From: Microvirga subterranea
Lineage (GTDB): Bacteria > Pseudomonadota > Alphaproteobacteria > Rhizobiales > Beijerinckiaceae
Assembly: GCF_003350535.1 (NCBI RefSeq)
Contig: NZ_QQBB01000012.1
Span: forward strand, 1-64,000
Direction: 5' to 3'
DNA: 64,000 nt
Numbering within the stretch: the first letter of the stretch is position 1; each line of letters starts with the position of its first letter. Below, one piece after another: positions 52,257 through 61,281 of the stretch. A program made the translations under genes and the position numbers. The notes below the pieces were generated by a model. It did no database searches and was not told where the DNA came from. It was given only the letters and a program-made list of their open reading frames with translations.

Positions 52257-52530
52257 TATTGTGGTTCTTTCTCGGAGGATCCCACCTGGAATGCTGGCAG
52301 TTAGCATTGAGGCTTACACGATTCATGATGCGCCAAGCTTACTAAAGACGTCGACAAAGGAGGAGAAAACCGGGAAAGGCCAAAATTGAATTGAATGGGG
52401 GTTAGGCGCAGAAGCCGCAGCCGCCCGTCTCAATCCGCAAGTCTGCTACACCCGAATTCCTGATTAGCCTTGATCGCCTTGCGCGCTTCGGCAGCGCCCC
52501 ACCCTGCAACATCTCCCAGAAGCAGCGCAC

Positions 52531-52713
52531 TCAGCTTTGGTCCTCATGAAAGCCATTGACGATCATCTGGCAGGCAACCCCTAGATTGCTTCTGATCGCG
52601 AGCTCTACCGTCTGACGTATCGAGCCTTTGAAAGCCTGTTCGCCCTTCGCAAGGCTATAGCGGGTGACGTAGGAGATCGCCTGCCCGATAGTCTGCCGTA
52701 GCTGGATCTGCGA
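52531..52713 (-). pseudogene. Remnant reading frame of unknown origin
   Basis: The minus strand is open for 61 codons and reads like a real protein end (QAISYVTRYSLAKGEQAFKG, then VELAIRSNLGVACQMIVNGF), but it has no start codon with a binding site. It seems to be the tail of a decayed gene in an otherwise empty stretch (52308-52810). I do not recognise the family. Confidence 0.3.
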
Positions 52714-52810
52714 TCAACACGGCTTCACGTCGACTGACGGTCCAAGGCCTTAAATTCTGCTGAAATGCTGTGCCAGAACAGTCTCTAGACCGATGTAAAA
52801 TCCGTCGCTG

Positions 52811-53551
52811 TTAGATCAGCTGGAGATCTACAGCTCCTTTGTTCTGAGGAACTTTCAACTCGTACCGAGGGGATAGATTCTGGATCAATCCGAAACGTCC
52901 GTTCAAGCACGCCGGCAATGTCTCGGTGATCTCCGGAGCCATGGGGGCATCGCCCATCACAACGGCAATCCGGCGCCAGAGCGCATAGCCGCTCCTGGTC
53001 CGAGCCAGGATATCGGCAGCCTGATAGGCGTCCCACGCCGCAACGATGGCGCGTGCCCGAGCCAGCGCAGCGGGGGCAAGGGGTTGGCCGAGTGCTGCCA
53101 GAGGTTGGCTGGCAAGCCGCAGCGCCATGCGGAGCCGGTCGATGTCGGCGGCACTGTAGCGGCGACTGCACCTCGGCCCATCTTCTTCTCCCGACACAAG
53201 GCCGAGAGCCGCATCCTGCGGCTGGACCGCAAGAGCCCAGGACTTGATCGGCCGGAGGGCTTCGTACTCGAACTCCGCCTCCTCTAGGATGGTGATGATC
53301 GCGCGCTGCGCGTCGCGCAGAGGCTGCCAGTGGCCGGAGACCGTCACAAGGATCTGGTCGCTTTCTTCCGAGACGCCCGGCCAGACGAGTTCCATTCCTG
53401 CAGGCGAGCGGCGCCAGCCAATCTCCGGGGAACCAAAGGGCGAGAGTTCGGCCAGCTCGTCACGCCAGATCGCCGTGGTGGTGCGCAGATGCAGACGAGG
53501 ACTGGGCCATGGGTGCTCGCGGCAGGCAGGGAAGGGGAGGAGAGTAGCCAT
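52811..53551 (-). CDS. Unknown protein at the end of the AAA+/M41 operon
   Basis: A 246-residue protein that I do not recognise. It begins MATLLPFPACREHPWPSPR and has a mixed alpha/beta composition, with an Ala/Leu-rich helical centre (residues about 140-200) and no membrane segment, signal or metal motif. It starts 57 bases after the FtsH-like gene on the same strand. It may be a partner or substrate adaptor of that protease. Confidence 0.7.
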   Translation of the reverse strand: MATLLPFPACREHPWPSPRLHLRTTTAIWRDELAELSPFGSPEIGWRRSPAGMELVWPGVSEESDQILVTVSGHWQPLRDAQRAIITILEEAEFEYEALRPIKSWALAVQPQDAALGLVSGEEDGPRCSRRYSAADIDRLRMALRLASQPLAALGQPLAPAALARARAIVAAWDAYQAADILARTRSGYALWRRIAVVMGDAPMAPEITETLPACLNGRFGLIQNLSPRYELKVPQNKGAVDLQLI

Positions 53552-53607
53552 AGGGAGTTCCTCGACAGTGTTGAGATTGGAAGGGGATGCGGCAGCGAGT
53601 ATTGGCC

Positions 53608-55671
53608 TCAGCCGGGCGGGGTGATCTCCCCGAAGTTGCCATCGAGCGGATCAGCGCAATCCGTCTCCGCCGCGCTGGCGGGAATGTCAGCGATCCCGGC
53701 AGCGGAGGGCGGATATGCCTCCATGAGAGCTTGCACTTGGACTCCTGATAACACCCGTTGAGCGACGAGGGCCTTGGCCACGGACAGCACCGCAGCCTTG
53801 TGCTGGGTCACAAGCGTGATTGCACGGTTCATCAAGCGCTGCAGATCGTCCTCGATTCTGTGAGCGAAGCCACTATCGACACGCACCAGAGCGCCGTCAT
53901 CATCGAGGTTGCCCCAATGCAGCAGCCTGTCACCCAGACCATAGCTGGCATGCAGGGCCGAAAGCTCGCGTGTGGCGAGCGCCAGGTCGCCCACTGCTCC
54001 GCCGCTGGCGCCGGCACCCAGCACAACATCGGCCGCTCGACCGGCGAGACCGATCACGACATTATCTTCAATCACAGCGCGGGTCGGAATGAAGCCTGGA
54101 TGCGCCATGCGGGTCATCCCGCCGCTGGCGCCGGCCAGCTGCAGCGAGACGCCTTGGAGCGTGCGGCCGAGGGCTACTGCCACGACAGCATGCCCAGCCT
54201 CGTGAATGGCACAGGCTTTTAGCTCGGCGAGGCTGCGTGGATCCGGTGGGCTGGCCTCGGCGAGCAGATAGTCCAGCGTGAGGGCACGGCCGGCGAGCCG
54301 AGCGCGCCTACGAGCGCTGCTCACTACCTGCACAACATCGGCGCCAACGCGCCCCAGCAAAAGCTGCGCCACATGAGCAAGATCGACATCAGCGAGCTCA
54401 CCGTTGAGGTGCGCCCGCAGGATGCCGATCAGGCCCTCAACATCCGGCGGAGCGATCTCGATCAGCCGGTCGAACCGGCCCGGGCGGCGCAGGGCGGGAT
54501 CGACCCGGTCGAGGTGGTTGGTCGCGGCGATCAGCACCACATCGGGGCAGGTCTGGCGCAAGGTATCGATGCCGAGCAGCATGCCGGTGATGACTGGCGC
54601 CCAGAAATCGCTGTGCTGCGATCCGGCCAGACTGCCACGACTTGGCAGCGCGTCGATCTCGTCGATGAAAGCCACACAGGGTCGGCTTGCACGCAGAGTG
54701 GCAAAAAACCGTTGCTGCTCCTTAACCACGGCACCGAGATGACCGCCTGAGGCACCAAACCAGTCGGCGACGCTCGTCATCACTAACTGCAATTGTAGCT
54801 TGCCGCTCAGAGCTTTGGCGATGGAGGTTTTACCGGTTCCCGGAGGGCCGAACAGCAGGCAGCTTTCCAGCACGGCCACTTGGGCGTGGCCGGCACGCCT
54901 GTCCTCGACCTCGCGGACGATCTCCTCGGCCCAGGTGCGCGCCTCACCGTAGCCGGTGAGCGTCTCCAGGGGTGGAGCATCCTCGACGAACATCACGCCG
55001 GTGCGCGCTCCGGCGGCCCGCGCCAGCCGAGCTGCGATGGCCGGGCGAGTCGAGCCCGGCCGGAAGGCAGCGCAGTAATCCGGCCAATCAAGGCCGGCGA
55101 GATCGCGCGTCAACAGCGTCACTGGCTTGCCTTTGCGGCTGAAGGCACGAATGGCCTGCTCGACCAGAGCAGCATCGGGCGCAGGCACGATAACAGTGGC
55201 GTCCGCCGCGGCCAGCAACACCTGCGACAGCTCGCGGTTCGGATCGGCCGCGACCCCGGCGATTGTCACGCCTTTGGCCAGAGCCCTGGCTGCCTCTTCG
55301 GCGCGGTAGATCTGCTCCTCGGGGCGGCTAAGCCGCTCCGAGGGGGTGATGATCTGAAGCCCCTGTAAGGCCAAGTCCTTGAGCGCCTCGGAGAGCGGCG
55401 CGACCCACGCCGGTGAGGGCGCCGCGATAACGAGGGCGAGGGTGCTGTCACCACGCTTGAGCCGGCGCAGGAGATCGGGCTCGAGCGCCTGGCGCAGCAG
55501 CGGCTTGGCCAACAGCTCCCGCAGGGAGAGACGCTGCCGGGACCTTGCCTGAGCCAGGAGGCTCTGATGACCCGAGGGCGCCGGTAGATCAGGGCTGCCG
55601 TCCTGATCCTCTTCCACCTCGAAGTCATCGACGGTGCTGGTGCTGGAGAGAGTGCGAATCCGAATACCCAT
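53608..55671 (-). CDS. Soluble FtsH-like AAA+ ATPase with M41 zinc-protease domain
   Basis: A 687-residue protein. Residues about 1-230 are a unique region with no membrane helices. The AAA+ core follows: Walker A GPPGTGKTS, Walker B FIDEIDALPSRG, sensor AATNHLDRVDPALRRPGRFDR. From about residue 470 is a peptidase M41 domain with HEAGH zinc ligands and the third ligand Asp in SGGAVGDLALAT. FtsH itself is membrane-anchored; this copy is not, so it probably degrades soluble targets. It follows a 211-residue unknown by 20 bases and belongs to a four-gene minus-strand operon. Confidence 0.88.
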   Translation of the reverse strand: MGIRIRTLSSTSTVDDFEVEEDQDGSPDLPAPSGHQSLLAQARSRQRLSLRELLAKPLLRQALEPDLLRRLKRGDSTLALVIAAPSPAWVAPLSEALKDLALQGLQIITPSERLSRPEEQIYRAEEAARALAKGVTIAGVAADPNRELSQVLLAAADATVIVPAPDAALVEQAIRAFSRKGKPVTLLTRDLAGLDWPDYCAAFRPGSTRPAIAARLARAAGARTGVMFVEDAPPLETLTGYGEARTWAEEIVREVEDRRAGHAQVAVLESCLLFGPPGTGKTSIAKALSGKLQLQLVMTSVADWFGASGGHLGAVVKEQQRFFATLRASRPCVAFIDEIDALPSRGSLAGSQHSDFWAPVITGMLLGIDTLRQTCPDVVLIAATNHLDRVDPALRRPGRFDRLIEIAPPDVEGLIGILRAHLNGELADVDLAHVAQLLLGRVGADVVQVVSSARRRARLAGRALTLDYLLAEASPPDPRSLAELKACAIHEAGHAVVAVALGRTLQGVSLQLAGASGGMTRMAHPGFIPTRAVIEDNVVIGLAGRAADVVLGAGASGGAVGDLALATRELSALHASYGLGDRLLHWGNLDDDGALVRVDSGFAHRIEDDLQRLMNRAITLVTQHKAAVLSVAKALVAQRVLSGVQVQALMEAYPPSAAGIADIPASAAETDCADPLDGNFGEITPPG

Positions 55672-55691
55672 GATGTCAGTCTCCCCGAGGA

Positions 55692-56327
55692 TCAGCGCCA
55701 GGCAGCGAGGCTGACCTCGCTCTGCAGGTCGATCGGACGGGCGAGGGCAATCGTCAGCACGCGCTCAGTCACCAGCCGCAGCACGGCTCCGGCCGGATCG
55801 GTGCTACCCGTCAGCCACTCGGCGCACACCTCGAGCGAGGCGCTGCCGCCGACCTCAGCGAGATGCGAGAGCAGCATGAGGCGCTCGCGCGGTGTGACGT
55901 GCACGCCATCACAGGCCGACACGAGCAAGGCATTGGTCAGCCGCGGCTCGGCCCGGATGACGCTCTCGGGCACCAGCACAAGACGGCGGCCGCTGAACTC
56001 GACGGCCCACTTCAGATCGAGGATGCGGGCATGCAGGACCGGGGCACGCCAGCAGGCGCTCGGCACGGCAACGAGGCTGACGGTGCGACCACCCGAGAGA
56101 CGGACCGAGCGCAGGACAAGGCCAACCTGAGCCAGACCGAGAGTGTGCGCGAAGGTCTCACACCGGGGGTCTGCCGAGACGGAACGGACGCCGGATTGAA
56201 CGCCCAGCAGCGCGTCGAAGGCATAGTGCAGGGGAGCTTCGCGCCCGAGGCTGGCGACCACGGCGGCACGCGAGGAGGTCTCAAGTGCACTGGAGGCAGT
56301 GACGGGAGAGACGTAATTCATAGGCAT
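55692..56327 (-). CDS. Unknown protein upstream of the AAA+/M41 protease
   Basis: A 211-residue protein with no motif I recognise. It contains SRAAVVASLGREAPLHYAFD near the N-terminus and an internal Val/Leu-rich beta pattern (LVLRSVRLSGGRTVSLVAVPS). Tight 20-base spacing to the protease gene suggests a shared function. Confidence 0.68.
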   Translation of the reverse strand: MPMNYVSPVTASSALETSSRAAVVASLGREAPLHYAFDALLGVQSGVRSVSADPRCETFAHTLGLAQVGLVLRSVRLSGGRTVSLVAVPSACWRAPVLHARILDLKWAVEFSGRRLVLVPESVIRAEPRLTNALLVSACDGVHVTPRERLMLLSHLAEVGGSASLEVCAEWLTGSTDPAGAVLRLVTERVLTIALARPIDLQSEVSLAAWR

Positions 56328-56420
56328 AGCTTTCCTGTTCGCCAGCGCGACGGCGTGGCGGTGATGATGAGCAAGGATGGGAGAAAGGCGCGCAGGCTCA
56401 GGAGCCTGCGCCGACCAGGA

Positions 56421-57440
56421 TCAGATCCGACGAGAGGGATCGATGGTGCAGGTTCGCAGGACCGCGCCGGCACCCTGGGTCGAGCCCGTGAGGCATTTGG
56501 CCAGCCTGCTTGGGTTCTCGAACGACTCGTCACGGGTGACGACGAGTTTCGTCTCATCCGTGGGATGAGGCTTGAGGACGCCTGTCTCCAGCAGGGTCGC
56601 CCGGTGTTGGCGAATGTAGCGCGGCAGCGTCGTGGCCCCGATCGCGCTCACCTCGCTACCCTTGTGCACGAGCAACGTGCCATCAGGCAGCTTTTCCGCC
56701 GTGGCCTGAAGGTCGCCGTAGTGTAGCCGGTAGCGGGTCCCGATCGGATCCTCGGCTTTCAGGCCTGGGCCACGTCCGCCCTCCGATCCAGTCGAATGAG
56801 TGAACGGCTCCTGAGGCATCATCGGATCAGGGGTTGAGCTGAGCCGGGATGGCTTCAGGAACTCACTGAAGTCAAAACGCGATGCCGCCGGCGCGACCGT
56901 GTGCGGGACGGCGTCACGCTCGAGGACGGGTGGCTCAAGGAAGCGATGCCCCATCGACACCAGCTGACGGCGAGCCTCGACAAGATAGGCGTCGAGCGCG
57001 CGGCGCTCCTCCTCGGACACATAATTGCGCCAAGGAGACACGCCGATCACCAGATCAAGGTGCGGGGCATGCTCAAGCAGGCTGTTGACGCGCCACTCCA
57101 GATGCTTGCCTGCGGCCTCAAACCAGCCCGGCTGCTCGCAGCCGAAGATGACGGCCCAGTGCCACGCGCGGTCGGAGTCGCGGATCTTGCGCATCAAGCG
57201 TTGGCCGACGTTCCTACCCTCACCGCACATGACGTAAGGGCGTTGATCGCTGGCCTCGGGCAAGCCGATTGCAACGTAGCAGCCCGTCGAATTGAGGACG
57301 GGCAGGGAGAGCTCCTGAGGGAGATCTTCGACGCGCATGACCATGACGGTCGGAACCCAGATGGGCGCGCGCTGTTTGACCGGGCCACTCAGATTGATGA
57401 GGGACATGATGGGCGCTAAAGGCGAAAAGTTGTTTGACAT
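56421..57440 (-). CDS. GIY-YIG-like protein with DUF4357 domain
   Basis: A 339-residue protein. Residues about 30-120 have the spacing of a GIY-YIG nuclease core (GCYVAI, YVMCGEGRNVGQRLMRK, HLEWRVNSLLEHA with a possible metal Glu). The C-terminal 100 residues fit DUF4357 (LPDGTLLVHKGSEV, IRQHRATLLETGVL, KLVVTRDESFENPSRLA), a domain often fused to such nucleases. It probably cuts or senses DNA. The ATG at 57440 is preferred but lacks a strong binding site. First gene of the protease operon. Confidence 0.7.
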   Translation of the reverse strand: MSNNFSPLAPIMSLINLSGPVKQRAPIWVPTVMVMRVEDLPQELSLPVLNSTGCYVAIGLPEASDQRPYVMCGEGRNVGQRLMRKIRDSDRAWHWAVIFGCEQPGWFEAAGKHLEWRVNSLLEHAPHLDLVIGVSPWRNYVSEEERRALDAYLVEARRQLVSMGHRFLEPPVLERDAVPHTVAPAASRFDFSEFLKPSRLSSTPDPMMPQEPFTHSTGSEGGRGPGLKAEDPIGTRYRLHYGDLQATAEKLPDGTLLVHKGSEVSAIGATTLPRYIRQHRATLLETGVLKPHPTDETKLVVTRDESFENPSRLAKCLTGSTQGAGAVLRTCTIDPSRRI

Positions 57441-57494
57441 GAATGCAAACCTTTGACGATGGCCCACGCCGCTCCGTCTGCAGGACAGTGCCAT

Positions 57495-58260
57495 GACTGA
57501 ACTAGCCAGGCAGCCAGCAGAGCAGGGGCGTTAAGTCGGGGGAGATGAGGGGTGAAGCGGCTCAGGCGCGGCAGCCGGACGACTGCAGGCACAAGACCTC
57601 GCCGCACGGGATCGCCAGGATCGCGCACGGACGGTTCATCTCAGTTCGACAAGGGGGTTTCAATGCGCGCGCAGGCGCGCTACTGCATACAGCAGCCATA
57701 GTCGGGTCTCCTTAGGACTCGGACTGTGGTCAGGCACCCTGTCGGTGGTGGTACACCGGCAGGGGCCGCCCTGAATGGGCAGGCCGTTGCCACGTCGGCT
57801 TGGCTGTAAGATAGCGGAATATTGGTTTATTGCAAGTATAAATTCCAATAAACAGAAACGTTAAAAATCTATTAACGGATGCGGATAAGTTAATCCCCTC
57901 CGACACACGCCGAAAGTGGACCTGTTTTGGAGGGCTGAAGGAATTCAGCCCTGCGGATTGTCCTGCTGGAGCGTAAAACCAGTGCGTCCACCGCTCTGGC
58001 CACACTGGCATCATCTTTACTGGTGGGTTGCTCTTTCTGGAACCGCCACACTCCGCAAGATCCACCAGGAGGGCAGTGATCACTCAAGACCAACTGGTTG
58101 CCGCTCTGTGCGCGGGCCGATGGCAAGCCGTGATGGATCCGCAAAGACAGCTTAGGTCCTGCGGCTTCCCTCAACAGGTCGCGGTCGCCAAAGGCTTCTG
58201 CTCGAAAGCACAGGATTGCTGGTTCGGATCCTTCAGCACTCTGCACGTATCGCGCAACGA
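57495..58260. other. Intergenic region with AT-rich inverted repeat
   Basis: No supported gene in about 770 bases. The stretch 57810-57895 is AT-rich and contains GTTTATTG (57825-57832) paired with CAATAAAC (57846-57853), and the nested ATTGG/CCAAT. It is likely a promoter or operator region for the operon starting at 57440. The remaining DNA may hold decayed sequence. Confidence 0.4.
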
Positions 58261-59397
58261 TCATGTCTCCGAGCGTTTGCGCCCGGCGGCCAGGCGCAAA
58301 GAGCCGTTGGCGCCTGTGACCTTCAGCTGATCGAAGTTGAGGTTGCCGAGCTTCCAGGATTGCAGAACGACGGAGGTGTCACCGATCGACTTCGGCTTCA
58401 CGCCGCCCTCTGTGGCGCGCTCGATGGTCAGGGCCTTGCCGCTCCAGTCGAGCAGCAGGCGGTCGTCCGGCCCGAAGCCCGCGCTGTCCCACAACGCCCG
58501 CGGCAGGCGGATGGAGGTGTAGAACCGATCCGGACGCTTGGCGTCCCCAATGGATTTCACCACAACTACGGCAGCCGCGATCTGTCCCTCTTTGGGCTCG
58601 GCCTTCCGCTTACGCCCAGCCCGCCGTGGCGCCTCCTGTACCTCCAGTTCTGGCACAGGCGCCGGTTCAGCATCGACGCTTGGCGTCAACTCAGGGCTGG
58701 CCTCAGCCTTCATCACAGACGGCTGATCAGCGACAGGATTCGCGAGCTGCGGGATCACCTGAATGGCGCCTATAACCTGCCGAAGATCGCCTGAGAGACC
58801 CTCCGTCGACTCGAGGAGGGCAGGGGCCAATCGTGTGATGGCTTCGATCTGCTGGCCACCAAGTGTTACGAGCTTGTTCACCTGATCCGCCATGAGCTCC
58901 ATGGCCGATCGCAAGCCTTTCAGATCCGCTGCCATTTCGGCCAGAGTCTGCTCAACCTCTGGCGAAAGAGCTGGCGTAGGATGTGCTGGCTGCAGTGCCT
59001 TCGGGGTGGGGGATTGAGGTGGTTTGGCTTCCTTCGGGCGGAAGACCTCGGCGGCCAGAGCCTCAGGCTTGCCCAAGTGCCGGGCCAGAATGTCGGCTGT
59101 GTCCTGGTGCCGCTTGTCCGCAGCTCTGGTCTCAGGACGCGGGGCTGCCGACTTGGTCTTCTGAGCGTGCCGTGGTCGTCCTAAGCAGGCTGAGCAGACA
59201 TCAAAGGAGGGAGCACGGCCGAGCAGCCAGCCGCGCTCGTTGAAGTAGCCTTTGACCACGTCAGTACCGGTAGGCTTGGAGGCTTCATAGACATCCGTGC
59301 TGGCACATTCCGAGCAGCGGATCTTGAAGCGGAACTTGGAGGGCGCGCCGCCGCTACGGGTAATCTGCGGCTCGAACTGACGTGCGATGCCGGGCAT
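58261..59397 (-). CDS. Unknown protein with N-terminal Cys pairs and coiled-coil centre
   Basis: A 378-residue protein. The N-terminus has two Cys pairs (CSEC and CSAC, about 40 residues apart) that could bind zinc. The middle is Pro/Ala-rich with a predicted coiled coil (ALSPEVEQTLAEMAADLKG), and the C-terminal 90 residues form a separate beta-rich domain (DRFYTSIRLPRALWDSAGF, WKLGNLNFDQLKV). AGGAT precedes the ATG. I do not recognise the family; a DNA- or partner-binding scaffold is possible. Confidence 0.7.
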   Translation of the reverse strand: MPGIARQFEPQITRSGGAPSKFRFKIRCSECASTDVYEASKPTGTDVVKGYFNERGWLLGRAPSFDVCSACLGRPRHAQKTKSAAPRPETRAADKRHQDTADILARHLGKPEALAAEVFRPKEAKPPQSPTPKALQPAHPTPALSPEVEQTLAEMAADLKGLRSAMELMADQVNKLVTLGGQQIEAITRLAPALLESTEGLSGDLRQVIGAIQVIPQLANPVADQPSVMKAEASPELTPSVDAEPAPVPELEVQEAPRRAGRKRKAEPKEGQIAAAVVVVKSIGDAKRPDRFYTSIRLPRALWDSAGFGPDDRLLLDWSGKALTIERATEGGVKPKSIGDTSVVLQSWKLGNLNFDQLKVTGANGSLRLAAGRKRSET

Positions 59398-59654
59398 CTG
59401 GCTAATCCTGATCGTTGAAAAAGGTTTTCAGGCCGAGGAAGATGCAGTGTCCTGATCTCTCGGCCCGCAATAGAGGTGTAGGGATGGGCAGGGGATTAAC
59501 ACCGGTCTCGCCAAATTCCAACCCGTCGGTGTGGGTCTGCTTCATCTGTCTGGAAGGCAAACAGGACGGGCACACTTTCAAGCGTACCTGAGGCCGCTAT
59601 CATCACGGGATGGGCCCTCCTATATCCAGGTGTCATTAGATACAGGGGGCTGAG

Positions 59655-60020
59655 ATGACTGAGACAATCCAAGGGAGGGCCATCGCCGGCCGGGGCGACG
59701 CCGAGAGTATTGCCCTCCAAGTCCTGAACTTCATTGTCTCAGACGTCGATCGGATCATCCAGTTTCTGAACGTCACCGGCCTTCAGCCCGAGACGATCCG
59801 CACGTCAGCGACATCATCGCATTTTCTGCTGGGCGTCCTCGAATATGTGGCGAAGGACGATGAACTCCTGAAGTCAATCGATGAGGAGCTCAAAATCCGG
59901 CCAGCCGCCATCCTGGCGGCCATCGTGCATCTGTCGCCGGAGCCCGAGATGAAGCCGCTCGATAGGGATAAGAAGGTCGACACGGCCCCTCAACTGCCGA
60001 GGCGTAACCTGTTCCACTGA
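59655..60020 (+). CDS. DUF3572 family protein
   Basis: A 121-residue all-helical protein with the DUF3572 pattern (ALQVLNFIVSDVDRIIQFLNVTG in part, then SSHFLLGVLEYVAKDDELL). The family is common in Hyphomicrobiales and has no known function. The last 25 residues are polar and specific to this copy. A perfect hairpin follows. Confidence 0.8.
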   Translation: MTETIQGRAIAGRGDAESIALQVLNFIVSDVDRIIQFLNVTGLQPETIRTSATSSHFLLGVLEYVAKDDELLKSIDEELKIRPAAILAAIVHLSPEPEMKPLDRDKKVDTAPQLPRRNLFH

Positions 60021-60027
60021 AGGGAAG

Positions 60028-60066
60028 GGCCTCCTCACCCGCCGTTGCCAGGTTGATGAGGAGGCC
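60028..60066 (+). terminator. Hairpin after the DUF3572 gene
   Basis: GGCCTCCTCA (60028-60037) pairs perfectly with TGAGGAGGCC (60057-60066) over a 19-base loop, starting eight bases after the stop codon. Confidence 0.6.
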
Positions 60067-60330
60067 TCCCGTTCCGGAAAGCTAGGATTGGAATGCCAGC
60101 TTCCGCTCGGAGTGATGCTCAGACCCAAAGACAGTTTCGGCGCAGCTCAAGAAAAAGCATCGGCTCGCGGCCGAGCCTTCCTGTCGTAGCAATGCTTGAA
60201 GGGCAGGATATCAGCGGGGAGGTTCGGCGATTGCAGCTGCATCACTGACAGTCACTGCTTGATGCAGAAAGTCTTGATGGTGTTGGAACTGCGAACCCAT
60301 CTTCGCCAAGTCATCGGAACGAGCTGCTGA
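60067..60330. other. Non-coding stretch
   Basis: No supported gene. A small hairpin GGCTCG-CGGC-CGAGCC lies near 60160-60176. Otherwise nothing recognisable. Confidence 0.35.
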
Positions 60331-61281
60331 TCACTTGGCTTGGCCGGCAGAAGTACTGACCGGCTCCTGAGCCAACACCTGTTCAAGCTGCATCACCAGC
60401 GCACGACGTTTCTCTGCACTCAGCTTGTCCAGGTTATGCTGCCGCCATTTGACGGCAGGGAGATCCTTGACTGCATCAACGCCGAGCAGCTCCCATTCGG
60501 GTTCGCCTCGCTCGAACGAGAGAAGGAAACGGCGGTGGGCATCAGGCATGCCGCCGACGACCGCTTCAATCATCGTCTCTCTCACCTGAATGAGTTCCTC
60601 GATGGTTACAGGAGCCACTGTCATGCCATCGAACCCATGGGTGAATTCATGAGAGATGTCCTTCCGTGGCGGCGCCAGGACCTCTGCCATCGGGCGGTCA
60701 TGGCTCAGCAGATAGACAATGAAAGCGGTCCGCAGTGCCTCCGTGATGCCTTCGTTCGCCAGCAGATCGCGAACATCGAACAGGTCGCGCGGATGCTGGC
60801 GGTCGAATGCGGCCACCAGTTTGCCGGCATAAAGATCGGCGAACGACACAACTTGGATTCCGGAGAACCCGAAGGTGTCCTCGACGTTTGGCGAGACTCC
60901 CCTCATCTCAGGCTCGTAGACGCAGCCCCGCAGGACGGGTGTCACCTCGATCTTGATCTGTGCTCCGGCCGCTTGCACCGTCAGCTTGGTCACGATGCCT
61001 TCACGGGCATTGACCACTTCGTTGACGTGGACACGCTGCAGGTTTTGTCGGATGCGACCGGCGATCCGCTTCATGGCAGCATTGATTCCTGCCAGGGATT
61101 CGGGCCGGCCCGCCACCGGCAAATAGGTCAGATCGATATCGACAGACAGCCGCGGCAGGTTACGAACGAAGAGGTTGATTGCGGTCCCGCCCTTCAGGGC
61201 AAAACAATCTTCCTCCGCTACGAAGGGAATGATCGAGACCAGCAGGGCGACTTGGCGGCGATACTGTTCAGCTGGGGGCAT
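60331..61281 (-). CDS. AbiEii-type nucleotidyltransferase toxin
   Basis: A 316-residue protein starting at ATG 61281 and overlapping the partner gene by 14 bases. It has the nucleotidyltransferase signature FALKGGTAINLF followed by LPRLSVDIDLTY (GG-T and D-x-D). This is the AbiEii/AbiGii toxin family of type IV toxin-antitoxin systems, which can block growth during phage infection. Gene order antitoxin-toxin is kept. Confidence 0.85.
   Translation of the reverse strand: MPPAEQYRRQVALLVSIIPFVAEEDCFALKGGTAINLFVRNLPRLSVDIDLTYLPVAGRPESLAGINAAMKRIAGRIRQNLQRVHVNEVVNAREGIVTKLTVQAAGAQIKIEVTPVLRGCVYEPEMRGVSPNVEDTFGFSGIQVVSFADLYAGKLVAAFDRQHPRDLFDVRDLLANEGITEALRTAFIVYLLSHDRPMAEVLAPPRKDISHEFTHGFDGMTVAPVTIEELIQVRETMIEAVVGGMPDAHRRFLLSFERGEPEWELLGVDAVKDLPAVKWRQHNLDKLSAEKRRALVMQLEQVLAQEPVSTSAGQAK

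Noticed and set aside
57730..58264. Two overlapping minus-strand frames (117 and 124 codons) in the gap before the protease operon
   Set aside because: Low-complexity, no binding site, and they run through an AT-rich promoter-like region.
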